Source: Patiria pectinifera
Taxonomy: Eukaryota; Echinodermata; Asteroidea; Valvatida; Asterinidae
Assembly: GCA_029964075.1 (NCBI GenBank)
Contig: CM057146.1
Coordinates: forward strand, 8,203,501-8,267,500
DNA: 64,000 bases
Direction of reading: 5' to 3'
The notes under the pieces are model-generated. The model made no database searches, was not told the origin of the DNA, and was given only the letters and a program-made list of their open reading frames with translations. Position numbers and translations under genes: made by a program. This document shows, one piece after another, positions 24,301 through 34,832 of this stretch; within the stretch, counting starts at the first letter, position 1; the number at the start of each line of letters is the position of its first letter.

Positions 24301-27300
24301 TCAGTGACCTATCATGCATCAGAAAGTGTTAATATGTCCAAACAAGTAAAATTTAGCTTAAGAAAATATTGAAATATTTAGGAAACACTTGGAATAGAAA
24401 CGTCCAGACCAGTCTCATAGTCATACGGTTTGTGCATAGGGATGGCCAGATATGGGAATCTTCTCATCATGTTCCCTGCAGCAGCCATCAGCTGGAGAAC
24501 ATTATGATTGTCATGATTGTAGTATTTACCGAGAGAAAAACGAGGGAGGGGAGGCAAGGGGGAGGGCGCTGCCCCCCCCCCCCCAAAAAAAGGAAGAAAA
24601 AACAAGAAAAAGGAAATTTAAGAAAAAGAGGTACAAGGTCACATTCGTGTAAATTTAATGGGGTGGGGGGGGCAAAATGTCCCTGCCCCCTCTAAAACTG
24701 ATAAATTGAGAATATGTTGAGAAATACAGGATTTTTTTTTGGGGGGGGGGGAATATGTTTTACCCCCCATTAGAAAAAATCATGGCGATGCCTATGTTTG
24801 TGCATAGGGTCACCATGGTCACTGTCATGGTGATTTCCAGGTATAAATCTTTTTCTGGATAGCTTTATAATAGGTGATTGCACTGTATTTTACCCTACAC
24901 TGCCACCATCAGTCCCCTGATTACAACTTGATTAACATCTCTGTAGGCCTGGTCTTAAAGAGTTTGTGATGAGATTTTGGCAACTTTTCATGCTAAACCG
25001 TTTCATATATTTTGTTACTTGTCCCAACAGAGTGCAGGATATTATGGACAGTGGTCAAGACGGCTAAATCAATGATCCAGAAGGAAAAGCAACAGAAACT
25101 CAACTGAAAGAAAGCAACTTTAGTCTTGTCTGATAAGTGCTGCATGCGTTCCACAGCCCATGCCAAGTATGGACTGAAATTCTGGCTGAACTACCAGATC
25201 TTAGCTCCATGATACAAGTATGTAGACAGCAGCTGGCTACTAGTAGCTGCGGCTCCCTGAATACCTTGTAAAATGGCAAATGCACTGTCAAAGTTATAGA
25301 GATTTTTTTATTATAAGACCCCCGAAAATCCACAAATACATGTATGAGAGAAAGTTCACTCGCAATACTGATGAGCATCTATGTAGAGGATTCAATTAGT
25401 TTGGAACTTGCTGCAACCCCTGTCCAGGTTGTCATTGAGGATTTTGTCTGAAGACTTATTGAGGTGAACAGTCAGTCAAGGTTGAGAGGTGACACTAAAG
25501 GAAGTGATTCTAGCCAAAAAGGACTGCAACTTTCCTCTGCAACTGAAGGAATCAAAACCCCTGACGAAGGAGAAATCGAGTTTTACCAAGTCAGTGAAGA
25601 TGCAGATGGCAGTTGTAGGAGTGCCTTGTTGTGACCTTCGAATTTTCACCAATGCCACAGCGATGTGCTTATAGTACAAAAATGTACATGTTTCATTCAT
25701 TGAGGCATTTTTGAAACCATTGAGGATTCTCCAATTTCATAAAGGTCAATGTTTTTCATAAAGGTCAATGTTTTACCATATAGCCCAGGGTTTGCAATTT
25801 TTATCAAGACACCTCGCACAAATTTCATTTGGCAAAACTAGTTAATTGGTCTTGTCATAAATGTGATTGCTCTAGTTCAAAGAGTAAAAGTGCATGTGCA
25901 TGTACATGTTATTACAATTATATTTTTGACATTAAAATTTTTGTCAACAAATTGCAGACTTTTTAGTCATCTTTAAAAATCTATACTTTTCTATGAATAG
26001 TTAGTGCAATTTTAGGTGAAATACATTTATCTACTAAGCAATTTGTTATCTACTGAGCTAAATGTGTCATTAAGAATAGGAGCAACTTGACATGTATCTG
26101 TACAAGGATTGCATGTATTTCATCAAGTTTGGTTTTCCAACTTCAGAGACTGAATGTTATCTGTTATACGGCAGTCCACATTTTGGATAGAATTCCACAT
26201 ACAGACGTCACTTGAGACCCTGTATACAACTTTGAGAGTGGTTTGAGCATTTCTGTTTTCTCACAAAATTCTTCAATGTTTTCCCTGCTATATTTGACTT
26301 TTTACGACATGTTATCGCTTTCTGATGGCTGGTAGGTCATTGCAAGAAAAAAATATTGACGTCCCTTATGGAATTCTTTCCTACATGTTCTTGTTATGTT
26401 TATTTAGTAGAAGGATTTTTTAAACAACATTTTAAGGTTTCCATCAACTCTTGAGTTTTAATTTATTGCATTGTACTAGACTGGGGCAAGCATTATTTGT
26501 GTGTAACTTAAAGAAATTGCCTGAAAAAAGTACAATTCACATTTCACAAGTTAATTAAAACCACTGCTTTAATATCCCATCCAAAAAAAAACCACATTGT
26601 AATGTTAAATTAGCAGTTATATTAATATCACTTGTGTTGTAAACATTTTTTGAGAAGTATACAATCTATACTACAATTCAAGGAATCTCTGTCTGTCTGT
26701 CTGTCTGTCCGTCGATTATCTCCAGAACCGGGCACCGTATGAAGTTGAAAATCGGCGGGTGTTTTGCTCGGGGCTAAGAAATGTGCAGTGCAAAGTTTGA
26801 AGTGGTTTGGATGAGCGGTTCTCGAAAAAGCTGCAAAAAGCAGTGTTTTCGGAGGCAAACGTGGCAGCTTAGAACATAACACCACGCACTGCCGTTCTTT
26901 TCAATTGTTTACGTCATGTTTAAGCTAAAGCGCGCGTGCTCAATATGACGCAAACAATGCAAAAAGGACGGGCACGCGCACGTGCATTGTAGGGCGATAC
27001 ATTGTCCAGTATGGGTGAATAGCACTGCATGCCATGTTTTGGTATGTACACGGGCACATTATTTTTGCAGTCGACTGAGCTACCATTGTAGGTGGTCCAA
27101 CTTCAAACTTGGCACAAACTTCGACGTTTCGTAAGTGTGCATTCAACCTGTGAAAATAACACCATTGAATCGCGTGCATTGTTTGCACGAGCAGTTCTCC
27201 AAAACTCTGCAAGTATGCAACCAGCGGCAAAGCAATTTGCGTTTCCCGAACATGCACATTTTAGACGGGCACTGCACTAGTCTTACTATAATTCCAGGAA

Positions 27301-30300
27301 TCTCTGTCTGTCTGTCTGTCCGCCGATTATCTCCAGAACCGGGCACCGTATGAAGTTGAAAATCGGCGGGTATATTTTTCGGGACAACCGAATGTGCAGT
27401 GCAAAGTTTGAAGTTGTTTGGACCAGCGGTTGTCGAAAAAGCTGCAAAAAACAGTATTTTCTGAGGCAAACGTGGCAGTATATAGCTTATAGAACATAAC
27501 ACCCGCACGCACTGCCGTTCTTTTCAATTGTTTACGTCATGTTTAAGCTAAAGCGCGCGTGCTCAATATGACGCAAACAATGCAAAAAGGATGGGCACGC
27601 GCACGTGCATTGCAGGGCGATACATTGTCCAGTATGGGTGAATACTAATGGATCAATGGGTGAATAGCACTGCATGCCATGTTTTCGTATGTGCACGGGC
27701 ACATTATTTTTGCAATCGACTGAGCGACCATTGTAGGTGGTCGAACTTCAAACTTGGCGTGTGCGTTCAACCTGTGAAAACAACACCATTGAATCGCGTG
27801 CGTTGTTTGCACGAGCAGTTCTCAAAAACTCTGCAAGTATGCAACATATACCAGCGGCAAAGCAATTTGCGTTTCACGAACATGCACATTTTAGACGGGC
27901 ACTGCACTAGTGTATACAATTGTGCTGTTCAAAATATCATGTATGTACACAAGTTAACCATGCTCAACCTGTAACACTATAACATCATTTCATAAGATTA
28001 CACAAACATTTGAACAAAATGAACTAAAGGTGCACCATTCTAAATTTTGTGCAAACTATGTGGCATATATGTGAACCTTGGTCACTGTTTTTCTAGTGTT
28101 CTGATGGTCCCCATGAATATCCTGATATGTTTGACAAAGGAGGGGGACAGGGGTGGGGGCGGAGGCACTGGAGGATGGGACATTTGGTGAATTGGGTGGG
28201 GGATGAGGGGTGGGGGATGAGGGGTGGGGCAGGAGGGGGTAAGTGTGCAGTTTAAACTTGTGATTGGCTCCTAACACAACTCTCTGTAAAATTTACATGA
28301 ATCTGCCAAAGATTAAAGACGACAATGCTGTGCTGGAGATCCAGAAACTTTACTGTGTAATACAACTTCTCCTGATACAGTTTTGTAGTGGTACATGATG
28401 TCAGGCACAGATTGACTACAATAAAATAGAAAATAAAATGTATGTATTTGTTACAACAAATTACCCAGTGTTTGTGTAACCTTATTCTAACAGAATTAGC
28501 TCATTACATATCACATACATGTTCCAAACACATGCACACACATGTCCAAAGCAATGTTTATGTAAATACACATGTAGGCCCCTAAAATGTACATGGAGTG
28601 AGTGTATCTACTTTGACCTAAATCCAGTGTCAGTCCAACAATTTGCATTTATACTAGCTACTCCACATTTAAAGAATACTGATGTCTAAATGCAAGAAGG
28701 GTTTATGTACACCCTGTATAAATCTCGACCTGCAGTACATGTGCTTTTAACAGGTTCCACAATACCGTGACTATGCAACCAACAAATGCGTTGAAAATGC
28801 AACTTTTAGGCTTATAAAACGGTACTAAAATATCACACTAATCACTAAATAATTTATAGAAATTGTTTAACAGTAAACAGCATGATTATTGCTTTGGGCG
28901 ACGAATTTAACACACAAGTTGCAAACTCTACAATGCTTAAGCTATGTTGCTATGGAGCACTTGGTTATTGTCTTTCTGGTACAGTGCCCTCACTACTAGG
29001 CAAAAAGAAGAATCTGAGTTTGGCCGCTACATTACATGTATCTAGCACTGCATGTATCTATTTAAAATTAATATTTTTTACAAATATCTGCAGAATAAAA
29101 TGTAGCACCTCTTTTAGTTTCTGTGTGCGAAAGTTGCACAGTTACAATTTACATGTAGAACTGCAAATGTGACATGGATTAGACTTGGAGCGACAACAAA
29201 GACTAAAGTAGGGCCTACATGTACATGTACATGTACATGTAAGCTACACAGACAAAAAAACTAGGCCTACTTCATTTAGTGAGGGCCAAATATTGTAGCA
29301 TAGCAGCGCACTTTTTGAACGCTTTCTGTAGGTTAGGGGTACCTCCTTTCCAAGAAAATGTCATTGTTTTTCCATTTAACGGTTGCACATGCTACTGCAA
29401 CAGACTCAACTCAACCAGCTGAGGAGGCTGCATTTGGTCTGCTCCCATGAGAAAATGAGGCATATCAAAGTTGTAGTTTCCGCTTCATGGTTGCTTCTCG
29501 GCAGGATCTTGCTTCATCACAGGCTTCCCTTCCATGTTTAGAATTGTCCTGAAACCAAAATTTGAGAGTTACAAATTAATCATCATGCTGACATCCTATT
29601 CGGATTACTACCATTACCCTTGTACCCTGTGCAACCAGTGGAACCAAAGAGAACTGATATAAACTGCTGATTTTGTTTAAGTAAATCCAAGTCATTTTTT
29701 CCCTTCATTTTCTCTGCTTCAAAACACAAAATGCATGATATTTTCTGTGGGTCACCAAAATAATGCAATGTGCACACAGCAGTTCCCAGTTTATTTGGGG
29801 TTCACTGAGTATTTCAGGCTAAACAGTTAACTAACCATGTCAATGGCGTATTTGAGAAGCGGTTCGACTGGTGGCAGCGCAATCGACAGATCGCGCTCAA
29901 CATTAATACTAGTACTAGGGGGCTAGGGGCCTTTTGCGTTTGTAAAAATTGTTGCGTAAAGATACTTAAAGAAATCAACTCGAACTGAAAAATAATGGGT
30001 AAAAAGTCTCTTTTATTAAAATTGTGAGTAAAATATTAGAGTCGCGGAAGTCGTTTGATATTTATAGCGGCAAAATGCTCAAAAAATAAACAAGACATAT
30101 GGACCATGCCCGTCCGGGGAAAGAATTCCTTAGTCTACCTCCATGTCTAGATGGACGTTACTTCACACAGTAGTTACAAACCAGTATGATGAGACTGGTC
30201 TGAAAAATTATGTGTTTTCTCACTAAATATTTCAATATTTTCCCTGCTAAATATCACTTTTTAGGACATGTTCACCGCTTTCTGGGGGCTACTACTAGTA

Positions 30301-32638
30301 CTAAGTCATTGCAGGGAAAAACTAGTGGCGTACGTATATGGAATTCTTTCCAGTCTGACCACCGTAGTCATGGCGCAGTGCCACGCCGCGCCATCCCATC
30401 CCCAGTACATGCGGCCAAACCCGGCCGGCATTGGCATACCGTTCGTACATGGACGTACAGACTAAACATGACGGAATGCAATGGTACACGTTAACAAAGT
30501 CAACGTTTTTCATCATAAAAATTAAACTGCATCCCAGGCTTACCTTTCGCATAGACTTCTTTCTGGCTTTGGAGGTTGTCGACGAAAAATCACTACATTT
30601 TTACCTTACGTTTTTTCTACGTGTTCATCGCGTGAAGCGATGCAAGGTGTCCGCCATTTTGATGCCGCGGTAAACATTATGTCGTACTGTAGCTAGCTGT
30701 ACTGCATGGTACATGGTGGGCGCGTACTGCTGCTCGACACCCTGGGGATGTTGTTCGTTTATTTCTGAGTTCTTCGTTTATTTCTGAGTTCTTCGTTTAT
30801 TTCTGAGTTCGTATATATTTCTGAGTTGATCGTTTATTTCTGAGTTGATCGTTTAATTCTGAGTTGATGGTTTATTTCTGCGTTGATGGTTTATTTTTGA
30901 GTTGTTCGTTTATTTCTGAGTTGTTCGTTTAATATTTCGGAGTTGTACGTTTATTTTTGAGTTGTTCGTTTATTTTTGAGTTGTTCGTTTATTTTTGAGT
31001 TGTTAGTTTATTTCTGAGTTGTTTGTTTATTTTTGAGTTGTTCCTTTATTTTTGAGTTGTTCGTTTATTTTTGAGTTAAATTTATTTCTGAGTTGTTCGT
31101 TTATTTCTGAGTTGTTTGTTTATTTTTGAGTTGTTCCTTTATTTTTGAGTTGTTCGTTTATTTCTGAGTTGTTCGTTTATTTCTGAGTTATATTTGTTTA
31201 TTCCTGAATTGTTTGTTTATTTCTGAATTGTTCGTTTATATCTGAGTTGTTCGTTTATTTCTGAGTTATATTCGTTTATTTCTGAGTTGTTCGTTTATTT
31301 CTGTGTGTTTTCATTTATTTTTGTAGTTTTGTTTTATTTTTGTTTTTGTCTTTTTTTGCCCCAATGGCCGCCCATACCGTTTCACATCGTGCAACCTGAA
31401 TCGTTATTTTTGGAAAGAAAATCGTGTGAATCGTTTCCACTTTTCACTTTTTAGTTTGAACAAAAGGGTAGTTGATGACGCTGCAAATTTGCCCACAAAT
31501 AATATGTTTTTTTGTCAACCAGATAATTGTGCTCCTTTGTTGTTTAAGTTACATACAGGTGGGATTTGAAGGACGCATGGAGGCAAGTGGAGCGCAACTC
31601 GACTCAGGAAATCCTACCAAGACCTGGTAAGGGCACCAGACCGTAGTGAGAATAATTACGCTTCGTCCGAATTAGCTGGCCACGGCTTAAATTTACACAC
31701 GTGTCTATGGTAGCCTCTGCAGCCACTTCCCATAGACTCGTGTGTAATTTCAAGCCGTAGCCAAGTGACCTCTATATCCTGATTGGTCAATGAGGCCTTG
31801 AAGCAACCGGTCCGCCATCTTGAATCCCCAAACTTTCACGTGACTTTCAGATTGTTTCATATTAAAACAACTATTCCCCTTGTAATCAATTACTCCTTGG
31901 ATGTTGACAAGTCCTAGTGATGGGTTAAATCTCAAAAGCTGGTCAGAAATGGCAATTCTTATTTTCGCCGCCTTAGGCCTAGTTTGAGGGGTCGGACATG
32001 CATGTGTGCAGAGCCCACGAACGAACGTCTGATATACCCCTACCACACAAATTTTATGCGACCCCGCGCGCCAGCCAATCGGAGTCGACTTTAGAAACTG
32101 TGACATCAGTACGATCAGAAATCTGGACTGAGCTGTTAATTTGTCATTATTTGGCTGCCATGTTTTTGTAAAACAACACCGGTTACGGAAGACCTTATAC
32201 AAGGCGCCTGCTGAATGGTCAGAGTGTCGCGGTCAAGACGCATTCTTGTTTTGCATAATTAATTGCCGAATCCGGTCGCATTTCAGTGACTAATACTGTG
32301 CCGGCGGATATTTTCCATAGGCCACCTTATAGGGGTCTGTGAAGTAAGCTGTGTCGAAAAATATATCAAACTAATAGTCTAGGTCCAACCTGGGTTTTTT
32401 TCCTCTCTACTGGCCTAAGAAAGCATTACAACAGCATAAGGAAGTACAATAAGAAAAACTAATAAACCAGCTCAAGGCACAAATCAATAACACCTAATAT
32501 TTCTTTCGGATCCAGGAATAATTCTAAATATTTGACTTCTTTTCGGTTGCCCTGTAGGCTCCCCTGCCTGCGTGAAAATCCGAAGTGTGCTTCCGACTCC
32601 CGGCTCACCGCCTAAAGACATCACCTCAGCTGCACTAG
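21348..32638 (+). CDS. Claudin/PMP22-like membrane protein, first two exons (partial)
   Basis: Exon 1 (21,348-21,546, donor GTAAGT) encodes 66 aa: a first membrane helix (about residues 5-27, SLLLLTIWSVFGAYLG...), then an extracellular stretch with QWVF, an NGT glycosylation site and GLMESC. Exon 2 (32,558-32,638, acceptor ...CCTGTAG, donor GTAAGA) is 81 bp with the same phase 1 at both ends and encodes SPACVKIRSVLPTPGSPPKD and SAAL. Together they give the first extracellular loop of the claudin/PMP22 family, W-...-GL(W)xxC-...-C, here with Met for the signature Trp, followed by the Leu-Pro/Ala-Ala entry to helix 2. Family members are four-helix membrane proteins of cell junctions. Exons for helices 2-4 were not found between 32.64 kb and the lectin cluster, so they lie beyond the window or are lost. 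The ~11 kb intron contains an 8-kb transposon. Linking the exons rests on phase, order and family fit. Confidence 0.6.
21791..22026. mobile_element. Foldback element in claudin-like intron 1
   Basis: Arms of ~100 bp face each other: CATGGTATTTGGCACACAG ... GGCTATAGGGACC ... AGATTTGTCCTTT at the left, the reverse complement (with mismatches) at the right ending GTGTTCCAAATGCCATG. The right edge continues into a ~27-bp word shared with 1074 and 2251. No target duplication could be fixed. Confidence 0.6.
22027..23373. other. Intron sequence, nothing recognised
   Basis: AT-rich with a G run at 22,676-22,684. No splice-bounded frame of a known family, no terminal repeats. Confidence 0.45.
23384..24425 (+). 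repeat. Left terminal inverted repeat of the 8-kb element
   Basis: Contains the minisatellite (23,440-23,796), the word AAGATGGCGGAC (about 23,885), which fits the core of the YY1 site, and an inward donor after TCTATGCGAAAG (GTAAGC at about 23,993). Further in is a perfect inverted repeat CATGGAGCTAT/ATAGCTCCATG near 24,205-24,230. Layout suggests a promoter with a short first exon carried in the repeat. Confidence 0.65.
23440..23796. repeat. Minisatellite, ~18-19-bp unit
   Basis: About 19 head-to-tail units of the type AACTCAGAAATAAACGAAC with point variants. The reverse complement of the same unit fills 30,751-31,305. The unit is short and no spacers alternate with it, so it is not a CRISPR. 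Confidence 0.9.
24500..25030. other. G/C-tract-rich interior of the 8-kb element
   Basis: Contains a C14 run near 24,572, a T/G run near 24,731-24,750 and an A/G-rich stretch. No coding evidence. Confidence 0.5.
25031..25640 (+). pseudogene. Broken coding-like remnant inside the 8-kb element
   Basis: After a possible acceptor (TGTCCCAACAG) several stretches read like protein, for example VWTEILAELPDLSSMIQVCR near 25,170-25,230 and DEGEIEFYQVSEDADG near 25,565-25,612, but the region is interrupted. Family not recognised; it may be the decayed gene of the element or a captured gene. Confidence 0.35.
25641..26664. other. Interior of the 8-kb element, AT-rich
   Basis: No gene recognised. About 26,180-26,390 is an inverted fragment related to the inner edge of the terminal repeats (words TTCCCTGCTA, CGCTTTCTGATGGCTG). 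Confidence 0.5.
26665..27910. mobile_element. Head-to-tail pair of Helitron-like non-autonomous elements
   Basis: Copy 1 is 26,665-27,280 and copy 2 is 27,281-27,910; they are closely similar throughout. Each begins TC (TCTATACTACAATTC; TCTTACTATAATTCC), has a CTGT run 30 bp in, and ends GGGCACTGCACTAG. The junction CTAG/TC and the insertion between A and T fit the Helitron rule (TC...CTRR). The alternative is a 9-bp target duplication: GTATACAAT occurs at 26,657-26,665 and 27,912-27,920. No Rep/helicase is encoded. Confidence 0.6.
27911..29390. other. Interior of the 8-kb element, right of the Helitron-like pair
   Basis: Contains a G-rich (GGGGATGAGGGGT)n-like stretch at 28,140-28,245 and a (TACATG)n run at 29,217-29,240. 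No gene recognised. Confidence 0.5.
29391..29560 (-). pseudogene. Broken exon-like remnant, minus strand
   Basis: On the minus strand a pyrimidine-poor but plausible acceptor (TTTTGGTTTCAG) is followed by protein-like stretches such as MEGKPVMKQDPAEKQP and NYNFDMPHFLMGADQMQPPQ. It faces away from the right terminal repeat, which has a donor in the same direction. Interrupted; family not recognised. Confidence 0.3.
30185..31374 (-). repeat. Right terminal inverted repeat of the 8-kb element
   Basis: Inverse partner of 23,384-24,425. On the minus strand it carries the same order of parts: end sequence, minisatellite (31,305 to 30,751), the CTGCTCGACACC block reversed, an ATGGCGGAC-like word near 30,655, and the donor after TCTATGCGAAAG near 30,545. 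It is ~150 bp longer than the left one, largely because the minisatellite has more units. Confidence 0.65.
30751..31305. repeat. Minisatellite, ~18-19-bp unit, inverted copy
   Basis: About 30 units of the type GTTCGTTTATTTCTGAGTT, the reverse complement of the unit at 23,440-23,796. The copy number differs clearly between the two ends, so the arrays have changed since the element was formed. Confidence 0.9.
31385..32557. repeat. Claudin-like intron with dispersed repeats
   Basis: 32,124-32,330 matches 14,125-14,300 and contains the CCAAT-containing ~75-bp module (32,201-32,275). An ACACGTGT...ACACGAGT inverted pair lies near 31,690-31,745. Long minus-strand frames here overlap the repeats and are not taken as genes. 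Confidence 0.5.
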
Positions 32639-32730
32639 GTAAGATGCACACTGGTATAGATCTAGCAGCCACAGTTTAGAAAACCATGAATGAGGTGCTA
32701 CCACCGCATCCAATAATCCTGCGATCAATA

Positions 32731-33188
32731 CAGGGTGAGTCAGAATGATCTGGACTCACGTTCACCATTTGGCTTTGTGGCAAATAGAGTATATTGAGAG
32801 AAAATCTGAGTTTTTCGTATGAGTTGTTTTTACCTTGCCTTCCACGGGAATTTTGAATTATTCAAATTAGTTATTAGTTTTGATTAAAGTGGCTCATTTT
32901 CCAGTCTCGAAAATTGGTTTTGCGTTTTTCTTATGTATCAATAATTGCAAGTGTGTCAGTCAACAGGGCTAGGTTTTTATTTTGTTATTACACTGTTTCA
33001 TATCAGTACCGTACGCGATTTCAAATTGTTGAACCATGGAACCATGGTCCGAGTGTTTTTAGCGTGAAACTTTCACCAAATATGTCCACAATACTAGCCC
33101 ATAACATATCTCATTTGCACTTGTTTGATAATTGCTACATATTTTTAATATGTTCTTTAAATTGAGCCCAGATCATTCTGACTCGTGG
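32731..33188. mobile_element. Mariner-like MITE
   Basis: Ends are inverted: CAGGGTGAGTCAGAATGATC at the left and, reversed, CCACGAGTCAGAATGATCTG at the right, with TA on both sides (32,729-32,730; 33,189-33,190). TA targets and the GAGTCA-type end suggest the Tc1/mariner group. No transposase frame. Confidence 0.65.
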
Positions 33189-33190
33189 TA

Positions 33191-34832
33191 CCACAAAAAA
33201 AAAATGATTTCTGACTGATGTCCCTTGTTTGTATAGACACAAAACTGGTGACTTGGTCAATTGTTTAGAATTGTCAATTTGCGTCTGTTTTGTGCAAAAC
33301 AAATGTATTGTACCACCCTGCGGAGCTCATGCTAAATATTTGATAGCAACTCCCCCCCCCCCTCGCCACCAACAGGCAAATTATTAATAACGAATCAGCA
33401 CAAAGGACACTGTCACAGGTAACTATGGCAACTTGTTGCCCGTTGTAGTTGCCAGGCGCACTTTCTTTACAAAAAATCATGCAGGCAGAATGTGATATAT
33501 TATTTGTTTTGAACGAGTGGCTTGTTTACAGTGCCGTTGCCATGGTATTATAAATTCTAAGTTTCCTTTGTTTTATATATCACCACAGCGTTTTCTATTC
33601 ATCCACACGTGTGGCTGAAATTGAAATTGTCTGCGTCATTTCGAGTCTCGGTTTAATGTGAATGTCGAGCCAGACTTTGTACACGTGTGTATTTATAAGA
33701 ATCCTCACATCGCTATTGGATGCCTTTGCAAAATATTGTTTAACTTAAATGTTGGTAGCTAGTTTAACGTTGATGATTATTATAATTCCCATACATTTTG
33801 ATCCATACATTTTGATCCATACATTTTGATCACAAAAGCCATCATATGCCTGCTTAATTTTGTTTCGGAGACAAATCGGTGACCAATACACTGTAAAAAG
33901 GTTGGATAAAACGCTGTTGGGCAATGGAATTTACCAGGCATTGGTATGAAATTACCTCATATTTGGGTACTCAGTGAATTGGGTAAAAATTGTCAAACTA
34001 TTGGGGAGAATTTGCCCAAGAGTTTAGGCAGTTGATAATTTGACCAGCATTGGTCGAATTATTAACCAGCATTGGTCGAATTATCAACCTATTTTGCCCA
34101 ACTTTTGTAAAATGTGCAGAGATTGACGCAAACAGTGTCTTTAAGGCAGAACATTTTTCTACTAATGATTGGCCGAGAAATACACAATAGGCCTATACAG
34201 TTATTTATTCTCGCTGGAACGTCGCTGGTACGTCATTATAGCAGTAGGCACGAATGCAGCAGAAACGATTACACGTCTGTGTAACTTCCTTACACCATAT
34301 TGTATGATGTGGGGAGAGAGCGCTGAATTGCAATTTTGTATCCGGCGCATGGAGTTTGTGAAAAGGGTGTGAGATAAAAACAGCTTTAATTTTAAAACAT
34401 GGGAGAACTCAGCATCGGCTGATGTTTTCAGATATCGAGATGATTTAAAATCTGTGAAACTGGTTTTTTTTGTGACACATTGATTTTAAGACTATTTTGT
34501 TCCAGACTCCATCGTGATCACACAGCATTGTGAACTTGAAAGCCCGTCTGGGTTGTTGGATAGATAGACTTGGAGATGGATGACCACTAAAAACTAAAAA
34601 CAATCAACCGGGCCGTATGTGTCTGATTCCTGGAATTTTGAAGTAGATTCCCAGAGGTTTGAAGACAATTTATTTGCCGCAGATTATGCGTACATTCTTT
34701 AACAAACTCTGATAGGTTTCAAATTGATGAGTTGAATCGGATTCACTGTCGAATCACAAGTCGTTTGTGACGGCATTGGCCAATACTGGACCATATGAAA
34801 CTTTAATACAATCATTTTACCAAAATATCACC
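33191..34832. promoter_or_regulatory. Upstream module of lectin gene A
   Basis: From about 33,400 the sequence resembles, with more divergence, the regions before genes B and E (for example CGCACTTTCTTT, GAACGAGTGGCTTGTTTACA, CTTTAAGGCAG, GAGAGAGCG). Contains a triple CATACATTTTGATC repeat at 33,790-33,832. A ~220-bp stretch at about 33,885-34,115, with weak inverted ends and repeated CAGCATTGGTCGAATTAT, is missing from the other modules and may be a MITE. The shared parts are candidates for the common promoter. Confidence 0.5.

Larger units (their letters stand above)
23384..31374. mobile_element. ~8.0-kb DNA-transposon-like element with ~1.1-kb terminal inverted repeats
   Basis: Both ends begin TGGGCGGCCATT reading inward. 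Left terminal repeat about 23,384-24,425, right about 30,185-31,374. Flanks TACCGTTTTA (23,374-23,383) and TACCGTTTCA (31,375-31,384) are a 10-bp direct repeat with one mismatch; owing to overlap with the ends the true length may be 8-10 bp, fitting Mutator-like elements among others. The two repeats share an A/T-rich end, an ~18-19-bp minisatellite, a GGTGTCGAGCAGCAGTACGC block, an ATGGCGGAC word and an inward GCGAAAG/GTAAGC splice donor. The interior has two sets of broken coding-like remnants and a nested Helitron-like pair. No complete transposase was seen. It sits in the claudin-like intron. Confidence 0.7.

Noticed and set aside
23440-31305. CRISPR-like regular repeats
   Set aside because: The 18-19-bp and ~85-bp units follow one another without unique spacers; they are minisatellites in a eukaryotic genome.
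31750-32202. 150-aa minus-strand open frame
   Set aside because: It covers a dispersed repeat also found at 14.1-14.3 kb where the frame is closed; no domain was recognised.
34767-34832. Upstream ATG extending lectin A by 22 residues (similar 18-residue extensions before B and E)
   Set aside because: The extensions are polar, would bury the signal peptide and are not shared by C, D and F, where the start lies in CACCATG.
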